A stretch of 64,000 nt of DNA from Aotearoamyces nothofagi (taxonomy: Eukaryota; Ascomycota; Leotiomycetes; Leotiales; Tympanidaceae): contig JADDTR010000035.1 in assembly GCA_015345905.1 (NCBI GenBank), positions 113,860-177,859 on the forward strand, written 5' to 3'. Positions 45,230 through 57,059 of the stretch are shown here, piece by piece (position 1 is the stretch's first letter; every line of letters starts with the position of its first letter). The translations under genes and the position numbers were made by a program. The notes under the pieces were generated by a model that had not been told where the DNA came from, ran no database searches, and saw only the letters and a list, made by a program, of their open reading frames with translations.

Positions 45230-47267
45230 GTTGAATGGAACAAGGCTGTTTGGCGAGGCTGTACGTTCATACAACCAATTTGACGACGCGGCCGCGGAAG
45301 ATCATAGCTCTAGATAGTGGAGACCTGGTATCCATTGAACACAACAGACCTTGTGCTCAGTTGGAAATTGCTGTCTGGTTGGAACAGGCTTCCGTTGGAT
45401 TGTCGACGAAGAGCGATTTCCTGTTCTTTTCGCTTTTCGTCATCGGCAGTGGAAGTTCTATGTACCGTACCCTTGGGGGACACATGCGCTAACGCCATTG
45501 GGGGTTGGCGAGTTGCAATTATTAGCCAATGAACACCCAGAAATTGGCCACGTCCTTGCATTTTGTAAACAGCTGTTGCCGTACTGTGATTGTCGGAATG
45601 AAAGAGGACGGCATCGTACAGCTGTACATATAAACATATACCTAAATATAGCTATATAACTATATAAATATATATAAATATGCCTTTGTCTGTGTTTCTG
45701 GGATTTGGAGGCGATAGACTTTTAGAACAATGTCTCGGCGCCCGTCGGTAAGACCCTTATATTTTATCACTCACCGCATGCTCCGGCCGAGCACCAGCTT
45801 ACCTTTATCCATATCCTTTCAAACTGCATGTTCAGTTACAATCTCCTCGGACCCTAATATGGGATGTACCAAATGATTCTAAGAACAAGACATCTTCCAG
45901 CCTGCTATACTGTTAAATCCGACTTAAACTCGAGGTCCCAGATGTATCTTATCTCACCTAACACTCAGCTTTGGATACCTATTAACTATGGCGAAGTTAC
46001 TACGCCAAGTAATTCCTGGGATTCTACATACATAACTTGGCGAAACTGTATATCAATACAAGACAAGACAAGACTCAACATGCCGATAGCTAATATACAA
46101 TCAATTGTTCAGATTGTCGAGTTGCTTTAGATTCACCTATTCCGATGGGACAGAGCTCCTTCTCAACCATCTGCTTAATAGCGCGCGACTCAGCCCGTAT
46201 TATTAGTCAAGCTGTTGAAGAGGGATGAGGGGCTTTGGACGCTGCCAAGTCGCCGGCGGGAGCAATGCCCGCGGAATGGTTGTTTTATGCTTGCCCTGGT
46301 TTCACTGACGATGCCTGGCTCCACATCTGGAGAATGCGCGCCGTTTGTAAGGGGCTGCGCCATGTACGGTGATGCCCACCCGCGGATTGATGGGTTGGAT
46401 GCTTTCAGAACCCGTCCTCAATCAGGTCTTTGGGATTGGGTTTGTTGATGCCGTTCTCTGATGAACGGCTCGCTATACTATGCTCGTTGCTCGAGTTGCC
46501 ATGGACACTTGCTGCATAGCTGTGTACACTCAGTAACGAATCCTTCGTAAGTATCAACCATCTTCTTGCTCTCATCGACGACTCCTCTCCTGTACCAATG
46601 CTGCAAGGGGCCCTGCGCAAATTCCACGTGCAACCACTTGGCGTGTGTTGTTGCACGTTATGCTACGTGCGATGGGCGGGTCACGTGGCCGGCACCACAA
46701 AAGTCCGCTGGCCTAGCGGCACGGGGACGACAACCTTTATTATAAGGTCCTCTCCACCACAACGCTGTTTGCGGAATATATAAATATAAATACTGATATC
46801 TGTCAAAAACGGGCCACTAAGAGCAAACGCGTCATGATGGGATGGAAGCCGGTGCCGCTGCCCTGCTACATTACAATAGTGCAGTACAGTATGGTAATAA
46901 TAGTACTGATGCATCCAGCTGCCCTAGTCAACGTTCGGAGTGTCGAGCATGCATAGACCCCGTCGAGAGCTCCTCAATTCACGCTGCACACACGATACAC
47001 GCAAGCCGTCCTGACTAAGGACCCGACACTCAAGATTGTGGAATGCCAGAAATGCCACAGCCAATGGTTTGTCATTGTGGTTGCTATTACGCACTGGACT
47101 CACGCGTGCCGCATTCCGCACGCTTGCCCTGGAATGTATGGTAATCAAAACGGATTCTCATATCATTCATCTCTTCTCTCTACCACTGCGTTCTCTTTCC
47201 TACTCTATCAACGGCTACATTTAGATTTCTTCTAGTCATTCTTTTTGACCGTTTCCCAACAGCCAAA
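45230..47267. other. Divergent intergenic region
   Basis: About 2 kb lie between SYG1 and the GH16 gene, holding both promoters. No coding frame is supported. A TATA-rich tract (tatata-type repeats) lies at about 45635-45680. A cluster of GTAC palindromes lies around 46880-46900. A CT-rich leader with tttctagtcattc precedes the ATG at 47268. Confidence 0.4.
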
Positions 47268-49446
47268 ATGCCTATCCCATCTCTCGTTATTAGAACTGGC
47301 ATTGCGTCGTTGGCCTGCCTGTCGCTATTTACAAGTTCTGCCCAGGCTCTCACTAGTGATGTATATGAGCTTGATGTTGAATATTCGGGCGCGTCTTTCT
47401 TCGATGGGTTCAACTTCTTCACCGTTTGTGACACCCTTCTGTTATACTATACGGGTTTAAATTGACCGCTTTTCCAGGACACTGATCCTACAAACGGCTT
47501 CGTTACTTACTTGAGTGAGGCAGATGCTTTGGAAGCGGGCTTAATCTCCAGCGCTGATGGAGCAGCTGCTTATATGGGCGTTGATTCTACTACTACTCTC
47601 AGCACCACCGGGGACGGCCGAAACAGTGTCCGCATATCTAGCAAGAAAACCCTCACCCACGGATTGATCATTTCGGATATTGCTCACCAGCCCGGTGGCA
47701 TCTGTGGAACATGGCCAGCGCGTAAGTTTGTCGAGTTACTCTTAACTGTTAATTATGGATATAATCTAATATTACTCCAGATTGGACCGTTGGTTACACT
47801 TGGCCAGATGACGGAGAGATTGATATCCTCGAAGGTGCCAACCTTGCTACTAATTCCTTGATGAGTTTACACACCGAGCCAGGCTGCACCATTGCTGGTG
47901 CAGATGAGCTTGGTACTCTCGAGACGAACAATTGCGACACAACCGTATGATAGCTCACTGATTATGTTGATCGAGAAAGGCTAACATTTCTTCCAAGATC
48001 AACTCTAACGAGGGCTGCAGTGTTTTAGCGAGCACCAATGCCAGTTACGGCACAGGCTTTAACTCTGCCGGCGGTGGTGTTTATGCAACACAATGGACCT
48101 CTGACTATATCAGAGTCTGGTTCTTCACAACAGGAAGTGTCCCAGACGACATCACCGCAGGTTCTCCTGAGCCATCTGGGTGGGGCCTTCCTCAAGCCAA
48201 CTTTGAGGGCTCTTGTGACATTGACACGTTTTTCACCAATCATTCCATCATTTTCGACACTACCTTCTGCGGTGACTATGGTAATGCAAACTTTCCAAGC
48301 AGTTGTGGTACCAGCTGCACTTCCTATGTTGCCGAGAACCCAACAGCTTTCACTGACGCGTAAGTGGACGAGGAGAAGTTATCTAATTTTCACATGGCTA
48401 ATAATCCTAGATACTGGTCCGTCAACTCTGTCAAGGTATATCAGCTAGTCGAAACCAATACCACGGCCACTAGCACCTACTCCGTGACATCTCTGAGCTC
48501 TGCTACACCTGTATCTTCTGTAGTAGGAGCAGGCATGGGCGCGTCAACCTCTAACAACTACACTCGCTCAAGCACATCCACAGCAGCTACTGTGACAACT
48601 ACCAATCCCTCCACCATTGATGGCTTTGAGTATATTGGATGTCTCGGCTCCAGCGACTCTTTCTCTACCTTTACCCAATTTGAGACCTCCACCAGCATGA
48701 CTCTCGAGAAGTGTGTTGCAGGTTGCAGCTCTTCCCTCTTCGCCGGTATCTACGACCAAGTCTGCTACTGTGCTGACACAGTCAACGACTCCAACACTCT
48801 GGCCACGTCCGCATCCTGCAATCTTCCATGCCCAGGTGATAGTAGTGAGCTCTGCGGTGGAAGCGTCGTCTCAAGCAAACTCGCCAAACGACAAACGTCC
48901 AACGACATCCTACTTACTTTATATGCCAACTCTCTCTATGACTCAACAGGCGTCCACTACTCGGATGACTCTGACGTCAGCTCCCTCGTCTCTGTTACTC
49001 CAGCATATGCTTATGTCGGATACGGTATGGGTGGTGGTGCTGATGCAGCAGACATTACGTCAACGATCCTCTCCACCACCTATATCGATATCTGCACCAA
49101 GTGTCTAGGCGGTTACACCACTATTACCACGAGCTATATTATTGAAGACTGCGGTTGCGTAGCTGGCGCCAGTTCAGCAACAATCGCAATGACTGCCGTC
49201 GAGAAGACCCTGAGCGGCACTGTCGTCACTGTCACCGTACCTTGTTCAGCAGTGGCAACTGTCGCATCAGCTACCGCTAGTGCTGCCAAGGTCGCCAGTG
49301 TCAACGTTGCTACTTCCACCAAAACCTCAGTCGGGACTGCAAGCGCTACAGCTACTAGCACAATCGCTGTATTCACTGGTGCAGCTACCGCAATGGCCGC
49401 CAACCTCGGTGTTGTCATTGCTGGTGTCATCGCTGCGGTGTTGTGA
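47268..49446 (+). CDS. GPI-anchored GH16 beta-glucanase with WSC domain
   Basis: This is an extracellular or cell-wall glycosidase. Five exons (47268-47423, 47478-47721, 47781-47944, 47998-48359, 48411-49446) join in frame to 653 residues; introns are 51-59 nt. A signal peptide (cleavage after about residue 26, SSAQA) comes first. The GH16 catalytic signature DGEIDILEGAN holds nucleophile E146, helper D148 and acid/base E151; GGICGTWPA and PDDG-flanking Trp residues line the cleft. A Ser/Thr-rich linker leads to a WSC domain (about 445-525; Cys-rich, YIGCLGSS, CVAGC, CYCAD, CPGDSSELCGG). The C-terminus is Ser/Thr/Ala-rich and ends in a hydrophobic GPI-attachment-like tail. The substrate is a beta-1,3/1,4- or mixed glucan, from the family. 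Confidence 0.92.
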
Positions 49447-49867
49447 ATTATCTGAAAGATTAGAAGGGGTGCAGTTCGATGTTCTATATTACACATGGAT
49501 TTGGCACTGTATCATCCCACTGTACATATAAATTTCGTTTGCAAATTTGTTACCAGCTTAATACTAGAATTTGATAATTGGAATATTAACATTTGCTCAT
49601 GCTTGATTATTGATTGCGTTAATTGCTAGCCCGTAAATTGTACATGTCATGATAGTACGTGATGATATAAAATGCTTTGGACCTACTTACCTACTTATAT
49701 CAAACGCCGGCTAGCAATATCTTCCCGAGGACGGTGTCCATGGATTATTTAGCTTCACCCTATATAATCAGCGGACCATTCACATCCATGATCTATTTAG
49801 AATAGCACGATCAGTTTCATCCAGATACGGAAATAAACATAGAATTACTAACATCCGGTATAAGTAT
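49447..49867. other. Convergent intergenic region
   Basis: This is the shared 3' side of the GH16 gene and the minus-strand hydrolase. It is AT-rich with no coding frame or RNA gene. Confidence 0.4.
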
Positions 49868-50782
49868 CTACGAAGGATTCGACGCTCTTATCAACTGACT
49901 CAAAATCTCCACATCATGATTAACCGGAAGACTGAGATGTGCCTCCTTCTCAATAATCTTCAACTCCGCCGTCTTAAGCTTCTTCTTCGCCTCGACGGCC
50001 ATCGAAACAGGCACATTCGCATCCAACATCCCATGCCAAAGCGTCAAGCCCTCAAACTCGACATCCTCCAACTCAAAGCCCCATGCGTTGCCTACCAAAT
50101 AAGCTTCCCAGGCGGCACCCTTACCGCCCTGCTTGAACGCCTCTCTCAGCGCGCCTACCATTTGCAGCTTGCGCTTCTCGTTTGCGAGACAGGCGACGTC
50201 GATGGCGGGCTTGCTGGACATGGCTTTGTCCAAGAGATCCACGAGGACTTGCGGGTCGGGGTTCCGAGCCGCGGCGCCCATGTCCCAGTCCAAGGCGGCG
50301 CCGACTAACGACGGCGTCCATGACGCTACGTAGAGCAACATCCTGATCGGCAACGGCATGCCCGCCATACCGAGAGACACGGGGTACATACCGGCCACGA
50401 CTGACACGCCCAGCAGGCGGTCCCTGGGGATGACCTTCGCGCACGCCAGCGCATAGGGGCCTCCTCCCGAGATGCCCAGGACGCGGAACTGCTGGATGCC
50501 GAGGTGGTCAGCGAGCTGGAGCACGTCTTTCGGCCAGTCCAGGAAGGAGCGGCTGGGCTGGAAGGTCGACAGGCCCATGCCCGGCCGATCGGTAGCTATG
50601 ATGCGGGCTCCGAGCTCGAGGGCTGCATCGGTGCAGAGGACGCCTTCGAGGCGCGACCCCGGGAAGCCGTGGAAGTAGAAGACGGGGATGCCGGCTGGGA
50701 TGCCCGTCTCTGTGAAGCCGAGAGTGCGGCCGTCGGATAGGATCACTGTGCGGGCTTCTGGTGATTGAGGTGTTGCCTCCAT
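49868..50782 (-). CDS. Alpha/beta hydrolase (epoxide hydrolase-like fold)
   Basis: This is a 304-residue single-exon enzyme of the alpha/beta-hydrolase fold with an unassigned substrate. The oxyanion-hole HGFPGSR (38-44) is followed by DRPGMG and the nucleophile elbow GISGGG with S105. The acid D in WHGMLDANVP and the base H in KEAHLSLP complete the triad. The start at 50782 (MEATPQSPEA) is chosen because the open frame extends 30 residues upstream to an ATG at 50872, a Trp/Arg-rich stretch that looks like leader rather than protein; that longer form cannot be excluded. Such hydrolases in fungi are often annotated as putative lipases or epoxide hydrolases. Confidence 0.9.
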   Translation of the reverse strand: MEATPQSPEARTVILSDGRTLGFTETGIPAGIPVFYFHGFPGSRLEGVLCTDAALELGARIIATDRPGMGLSTFQPSRSFLDWPKDVLQLADHLGIQQFRVLGISGGGPYALACAKVIPRDRLLGVSVVAGMYPVSLGMAGMPLPIRMLLYVASWTPSLVGAALDWDMGAAARNPDPQVLVDLLDKAMSSKPAIDVACLANEKRKLQMVGALREAFKQGGKGAAWEAYLVGNAWGFELEDVEFEGLTLWHGMLDANVPVSMAVEAKKKLKTAELKIIEKEAHLSLPVNHDVEILSQLIRASNPS

Positions 50783-51181
50783 CCTACGGTGTTTTCGGGC
50801 AAGAGGGCTTCGAAACGTTGTTATCGGACGCCACCACCAGCACGGCGTCCACAGTCGTTGTGATGTATCCACGTGATCCTTGATCCCTGAGACTGCTCTA
50901 CGTATGTTGCTTAGCGATAGGTGAGCAACATGTCGCGTTAGCTTTGATTAACTAATCGCTGAGTCTGATTGTTTACACTTTGGAACTCTGGGTGCATTTA
51001 CTGGGAGTATGTAGCTTCACGTGACTGTGTCAGATGAAATTCAACAGGAGGCTTCGGTCAAGTACGTTATCAGTACACTGGTTATAATGCTTCCCATAAG
51101 CCATAATAGTATCCGAATACTATGAGACTCGGATTGAACGCAGGGGTATTCGAGTAAATTGCTGATCTCTAATATACTAGT
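50783..51181. other. Intergenic region
   Basis: This is the probable promoter and leader of the hydrolase gene and the 3' side of the tRNA synthetase gene. No coding frame is supported. Confidence 0.4.
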
Positions 51182-53760
51182 CTACTTCTGATATTCTTCA
51201 TGCAGCTTTTTCTGCCTGTCCCAGTCCTTCTTCAGCTTCTTTAATGCACTCTTTGGAATATCTTCACCCTCCTTGGTCTTTGTTGGCATACCTTCCGTAT
51301 CCCACGCACTGAATTTTTCATCATTCCTATACATTTCAAGTGGTGACACTTTCGCTTTTTCTTTCTTCTCTAGTTCGATCTTCTCTCGTGCTAATCTTGC
51401 TGCTTCTTTCTGAGCTGCCTTTTCACGTTCCCTTGCCGTCTTCTCCTCTCGTTGTGCCATTAGCTCTTCTCTAGGAAGGAACTTAATGAGTGATGGTAGG
51501 CCGTCACTTCGATCATCAAGGTAGACGCCGAGGTTGGTAAGATCTTGATCTCGAATCTTGTCGGAGAGAGATAGAACTTCTTTCTTTGATAGCGAACTCG
51601 GTGCTAGACGTCGGAGTTCATCTCTTATCCGCGAAACTGCTCGGACATATGGAATAGCGATTGACTCGATATCGCTTGCACCGGCTGAGACGACTGACGA
51701 GAACTCAGCATCAGTGTCGGCTGCAAGAAGTGCGTCAAGAGTGTCTGAATGAACATTGAGTCTCTCGATCTCAGTTCGGACACCCTTGTAAACTGATGCA
51801 TATGGGGCAACAGCTTCTTGAGGGTTGGTGATCTTATCCGCTGGACTCACCGCCCATCCTAGGCCTTCATATGGAAGAGACGCATTCGCATCAAGCCCGA
51901 GTATTCCAAGAATCTTAGTGATCCACCGTGCAACCTTTTCGATTTCTTGAAGGTCGATGGATGATTTATTAGTGTTAATGTAGATGTTTGTATCTTTGAT
52001 CAACTCATATATAACCCTCATGACTCTGGGAGTATCAAACGAGTCCACCAAAGCAGCTTCGAGATCTGATTTAGCTTTGTCTAAAGTTGCTTGAAGACTC
52101 GCCTTGTCCGTCAATGACAGGCTATCAATCTTTGCGTCTCCATTTGCGTGACTAGCCTCAGCAAGTAGTGACTTGACGTTAGTGAAGAAGTTCTAGCGAG
52201 TGTCAGCAGATATCAAATCACAGTTGAGGCATAATACTAACGTTGACAGACGTCTCCCAGCCCTCTGCTTGAGATCTCAAATCGGGTGAAATCTCCACGC
52301 CATCGTTCCAGCGACCCATTAAAAAGACGACTCTCATGTTTCGTGCTGTATAGCCAGTCTTTAGAGCATCCTGAATCGTCTGGAAATTCTTCAAAGACTT
52401 TGACATCTTTGAGCCAGCAATTGACAGATGACCCATGTGAAGGAAATAGTTGACCCAAGTATGAGGCTGTCCATGCTCGCAATAGTATGCCTCACTTTGC
52501 GCCAGCTCATTATCGTGATGTGGAAAGGCGAGATCAATACCACCAGAATGGATATCCATCCGTGATCCTAGAACATCGGAAGCCATCACCGAGCACTCAA
52601 TGTGCCACCCAGGACGACCCTCGCCCCACGGGCTTGGCCAGCTAGGCTCTCCAGGCTTTGATCGTTTCCACAAAGCAAAGTCACCAGCTCCTCGCTTACC
52701 GCCGGCATTCTTTGATAGTGAACCCTCTCCGTCAGCTAGTAGAGCTTGATCGTTTCGGCTTTCTGGTCTTAGATGCGCATATGTATTTCCAGCTTTCTCA
52801 AATGCCGCTATATCGAAGTAAACCGATCCGTCAACTTCGTAGGCGAAGCCCTTCTGGATAACCCTATCAACAAAATCTACGATTTGTGGGACATATTCTG
52901 TGACTCTCGTTATAACATCTGGCTTCAGGACGTTTAAGCTCTGCATATCACCCATAAAATCGTTCTCCCAGTATTTTGTTACTTCCGTCCAGATCCCGTG
53001 ATCCTTCGAGTCTATTGTCTCCTTATATAGAGAGTCAACATACGGTAGAAGCACCTCATCTGCACCTCCAAAGACTTCTTGTCGCAGTATTGCCCCCGAG
53101 GCTGCATCGAGAGCGGCAATATGCATCTTCATTTTAGCTTCATCGTCACCTGGTTTGCCCTCGCCAGTCAACGTTCCTCCAGCAAGTACTTTTCCATAGG
53201 CAGCATCTCGTAATTTCGGGTAGTTCTCTGGTGTAAGCTTCTCGCCATCCTGGATTAATGCAGGCAGGTTTCCTTTTGCGTATGATTGAAATGCTTCTGT
53301 GCCCAGATGTAAGATCTCGGATGGGGTGTAAGATTTTGCCTTCTCACGCTCCAAGAGCTTTGAACGCCGCGCCTTTAGAATGATCTGCCGTCGAGTTAGC
53401 ATAAACACCAAATTAATTTTAAAAGTTATGTACCTTGTCGTCAACATCTGTAATGTTCATCACGAACTGGATCTGAAATCCAAAGTAATCCTTCAATATG
53501 CGCCTTATGATGTCTGTCGAAACATAATTCCTTGCATGCCCCAAGTGCGAATGGTCGTATACGGTCGGTCCGCAGACATACCATGAGATTTCGCCCTTCT
53601 TAATGGGTACGAAAGGCACAGGCGCGCCTGGCTTCAGGGTGTTGTGTACTCGCAAGGAATCCATGACGGGGACTGAACTGGAGTTCCGTTTCCACGATGA
53701 GAAAGGAGGCTTCACGGCGGAGCGGAATATGTACGTGAGGCGAAGACGAGAAAGAAGCAT
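51182..53760 (-). CDS. CRS1: Cysteinyl-tRNA synthetase
   Basis: This class I aminoacyl-tRNA synthetase charges tRNA-Cys with cysteine using ATP. Three exons (53760-53434, 53384-52242, 52192-51182) join in frame to 826 residues; both introns are 49 nt. The HIGH box is HLGH (72-75) just after the zinc-binding CGPTVYD, other zinc ligands are in ECSVMASD and FPHHDNE, and the KMSKS box is at 435-439 ([11 protein letters not shown]). The C-terminal third is helical and charged, ending in a lysine-rich coiled coil ([21 protein letters not shown]), as in eukaryotic forms. Residues 1-32 are Arg/Ser-rich and hydrophobic, resembling a mitochondrial presequence, and M33 (53664) has a much better start context than M1. 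Confidence 0.95.
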
Positions 53761-53987
53761 AAAGACCGTGGCATGACTTGACTTCCTGTAACGTCCTTTT
53801 TGACTCAGTCTTGTCGGCTTATTATGGCGAAAGGCCAGAAAATGTTCGCTAAAATCGGCAAATGGGGCCCGTGCACTGTCAGCCTCGAGCTTGCGGCCAC
53901 AGCCTTATGCAAAAAATAATGCGGAGGTCGAAAAGTTTGGCTTCCCCTCCACTCCCTCCACAGACTTCACGGCCAATTGACAACATC
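53761..53987. promoter_or_regulatory. Short divergent promoter region CRS1/TRM61
   Basis: Only about 227 bp separate the two start codons, so both genes should share regulatory sequence. A TTATGCAAAAAATAATGC stretch lies at about 53904-53922. Both products act on tRNA, so co-regulation is a reasonable inference. No individual element was proven. Confidence 0.5.
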
Positions 53988-55676
53988 ATGGCTGCGAAAC
54001 CATCGCCGTTCTTGAGTCCGGGCCCGGTAGCCACGGCAGACAGCCTGGCGATTATTCACCTGAAGCGCGACCACCAAATACCCGTCGTGCTAAGAGAACG
54101 GGACGATGACGACGAAGGGTACTCGGAAGGAAAGGTTATTAATACACGGTTCGGATCCTTTCCTCACAAAACACTGATCGGCATGCCATGGGGGAGTCAA
54201 GTCCGCGCCTCGAAAGTCGACACAGGTTCAAGAGGGCGACGTGTGAAGGGCGCCGACAAAAAGCGAAAGAGAGACGACTCGGAAGCTCAAGACTCAGAGG
54301 CACGAGAAGATACACTAAAGGAAGCAGTTACTGCGTCAAGTGGTTTTATTCACCTGCTCGCGCCGACCCCCGAGAACTGGACAATTTCACTACCTCACAG
54401 AACGCAGGTTGTCTATACACCTGATTACAGTTATGTTCTTCACAGAATCCGAGCTCGGCCAGGTTCTCGGATCATCGAGGCCGGAGCTGGCAGCGGATCA
54501 TTCACGCATGCTTCTGCAAGAGCAGTCTATAATGGCTATCCTGCGGCCGACGACCAGGAACCACAATCGAAGAAGGTCAAGCGAGGCAAGGTCTGGAGTT
54601 ATGAATTCCATGAACAACGACACGAGAAGTTACAAAAAGAGATCAAGGATCACAATCTTGATGGTATTGTAGAAATCACCCACCGTGACGTGTGCCAAGA
54701 CGGGTTTCTAGTTGGAGAGAATATGGACGAGAGCCCCAACGTCGATACCATATTCCTCGATCTGCCTGCGCCGTGGCTAGCACTCCCTCATCTATCGCGA
54801 AGAGAGCCGCCCGAGTCCCTGAGAGCGCCCTCCGCCTCCAACACCCCAGAACCCAAGCCCTTTATTTCTCCACTGAATCCGAAAGCCACGATATATATAT
54901 GTACATTTTCGCCTTGTATAGAACAAGTACAACGTACCATTTCCACCATGCGCCAGCTCGGCTGGGTCGACATAAGCATGGTTGAGATTTCCCAAAGACG
55001 TCTCGAGATCCGCCGCGACCGAGTCGGCATCGCACATCAGCTACAGCACGGCGTCCAATCGACGCCCGCCAATATCGGCGAGGCTGTCGAGAGGCTACGC
55101 GAAGTCGAGGGCAGATTCAAGACATACCACAACGGCAACGGCACCGAAGAACCCAACGGCGAAGCCGAAAGGCCCAAGAAGGGCCAGAAGGAGAACCCCA
55201 ACAGCAAAGCGCGGATCCTCGAGAGCCTGGTGGATCGAAAAATGTACAAGGAGGGCAAACTAGTGCACCGCTGCGAGCAGGAGATCAAGACGCACACGTC
55301 GTACCTCGTCTTCGCCATGCTGCCCCGCGAGTGGGCCCAGGAAGACGAAGACCGCGCCAAGGCCAAGTGGCCCCTGAAAGCGTGGCCTCAGACGGACGCA
55401 AAGGGCCTCCCCACCGACGGCCGCTGCGACGCGCCCGAGATGAGCAAGAGAGGCTTGAAGAGGGCGGCCAGACAGGCGCACAAAGAGAGCAAACAGGCCG
55501 CGACGCGCGGTTCGGCCCTGCATAACGAGGCGGGTGGCGGGGGTGGAGATGGTGCTGGCGTGGTAGACGCGGATGCTGCTGCTGCTGCTGTAGACGCCGT
55601 AGATGCTGCTGTAGACAAAGACGCCGCCGCCGCTGCCGTAGAAGAAGTAGAAGTAGACGCCGTCATGGCGGAATAA
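53988..55676 (+). CDS. TRM61: tRNA (adenine58-N1)-methyltransferase catalytic subunit
   Basis: This SAM-dependent enzyme, partnered with TRM6, makes m1A58 in the T-loop of tRNAs in the nucleus. The single exon gives 562 residues from the ATG at 53988; the frame extends 42 residues upstream to 53862 but the chosen start has the family-like MAAKPSPFLSPGP. VITRFGSFPHKTLIGMPWGS-type sequence, then QVVYTPDYSYVL, the SAM-binding loop IIEAGAGSGSFT (162-173) and LDLPAPW with D258 at the catalytic position are all present. Large acidic/Lys inserts (about 80-112) and a Gly/Asp/Ala-rich C-terminal tail of about 60 residues are extra relative to yeast. Confidence 0.93.
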   Translation: MAAKPSPFLSPGPVATADSLAIIHLKRDHQIPVVLRERDDDDEGYSEGKVINTRFGSFPHKTLIGMPWGSQVRASKVDTGSRGRRVKGADKKRKRDDSEAQDSEAREDTLKEAVTASSGFIHLLAPTPENWTISLPHRTQVVYTPDYSYVLHRIRARPGSRIIEAGAGSGSFTHASARAVYNGYPAADDQEPQSKKVKRGKVWSYEFHEQRHEKLQKEIKDHNLDGIVEITHRDVCQDGFLVGENMDESPNVDTIFLDLPAPWLALPHLSRREPPESLRAPSASNTPEPKPFISPLNPKATIYICTFSPCIEQVQRTISTMRQLGWVDISMVEISQRRLEIRRDRVGIAHQLQHGVQSTPANIGEAVERLREVEGRFKTYHNGNGTEEPNGEAERPKKGQKENPNSKARILESLVDRKMYKEGKLVHRCEQEIKTHTSYLVFAMLPREWAQEDEDRAKAKWPLKAWPQTDAKGLPTDGRCDAPEMSKRGLKRAARQAHKESKQAATRGSALHNEAGGGGGDGAGVVDADAAAAAVDAVDAAVDKDAAAAAVEEVEVDAVMAE

Positions 55677-56089
55677 CAACAACTGCCCCCCCGGCCGCTC
55701 CCGAGGGCGTGCTCTCCTCCTAATCATCTCGTCTCGTCCCCTCGCTCTTCTGTCTCTCTCTTGATCCCCCCCCGTCCCTCGCTGCACCCCCGTGCCGTCT
55801 TGTCTGTAAACGCGCCTGTTCCCCCTATCCCCACCTCCGCCTCTGCCTCCTCCTCCCCCCCCCCCCCCTTCTGCAATACAACCCGCCACCCCCGACCCCC
55901 CCTTTAATCCCAGCCTAACTAAAATCATCGAGGCAGGCAGGCAGGTTCGATATGTTTTGCTTTGTTTTGTTGTCCGGATGCGTTCTTGATGGGAGCTTTG
56001 GTTTTTGTGTGTTTTTGTTCGTGGTTTTGTTCGTATCCTCATTCTTGTTCTTTCTAGATCTAGATCTAGATCGTATCCTAGGGAAGGAA

Positions 56090-56090
56090 A

Positions 56091-56154
<64 letters not shown>
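56090..56154. repeat. (AG)n microsatellite
   Basis: About 65 bases are almost pure AG repeats with two interruptions (agaaagag, gagaaagag). It is a candidate for length variation. Confidence 0.95.
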
Positions 56155-56155
<1 letters not shown>

Positions 56156-56692
56156 CGATAACAACAACCAGCAGATAGCAGATACGTCGTCGACGACGAG
56201 TAATAGTAATACACAGCAAGATAGCAGATAGCAGATACGATAGCAAGATATGAAGACATGGCACGAACACATCCGTCTGCATCGAGAGACGCAGCGCAGC
56301 GCGGGCCGTGGCTCTTCCACACTAATAACCAAAAACCAAAAAACCAAAACAGCGATATGTACAATACATACAGATGGCAAGGATACCGATCGCACACACT
56401 GTAACTTAATATATATCTCTGTGTAATCTAGCGTGTTGTTCCTGTTTCCTGTCTGGGTTTACTATCTATATATATATCTATCTCTCAGCTCTCTATCAAC
56501 AACCCAAACAATATAAGACACCCCAGCAAACTCGCTACAGTCTCGAGTCTGTATCCTCTATTTTGCAAAGTAAAAAACCCAAGAGGGGGGGGGTTTTAGC
56601 AATGACTTGACTCTACGAAGCAGAAAAGGTATGACTTCCAGAGTTCGAGTAGGCTCTTTACTCCACACACCTCTCAACCAAACCAACCACCC

Positions 56693-56713
56693 AAAAAAAA
56701 AAAAAAAAAAAAA
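56693..56713. repeat. 21-nt poly-A run
   Basis: There is a pure run of A residues in the intergenic region. It may be slippage-prone in sequencing as well as in vivo. Confidence 0.9.
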
Positions 56714-57059
56714 GGTAAAAACCCAGCAGAGCCAAAGCTGCAGCGCAGCAAGGCCCCTGGTCTCCAGGTTATGCACTTGGTTTCGTAGACCGAGAGAGTT
56801 CTTGTGATAGAGGAGATGCGAGGCGGGACGGGGTGAAGGATGGATGGATGATATGGCTTGTGACAGGCTGCGGACGTGCGCCACGAGGCATCTGAGGGGG
56901 GTGTCTTCTTTCCGTCCCATTTGCCGTAGATACATAGCGGCAAGCTTGTTATCAACATCTTAAATACTAGCAATCATAGGGCTTGGAATGAGAGGCGTTA
57001 GGAGGAGCGGTAGGTTGAGATTTGTCTGCGCGCATATTGAAGGGTTAGACACCATGCTC

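Larger units (their letters stand above)
55677..57059. other. Intergenic region with microsatellites
   Basis: No gene is supported. The sequence starts with a C/T-rich 3' UTR containing C-runs (55853-55868), continues with tctagatctagatctagatc palindromic repeats (about 56052-56072), an (AG)n array and a poly-A run. Open frames across these on either strand are repeat by-products. Confidence 0.45.

Noticed and set aside
55960-56400. Long overlapping open frames in all frames around the (AG)n array
   Set aside because: They are translations of the microsatellite and of its T/C-rich flanks.
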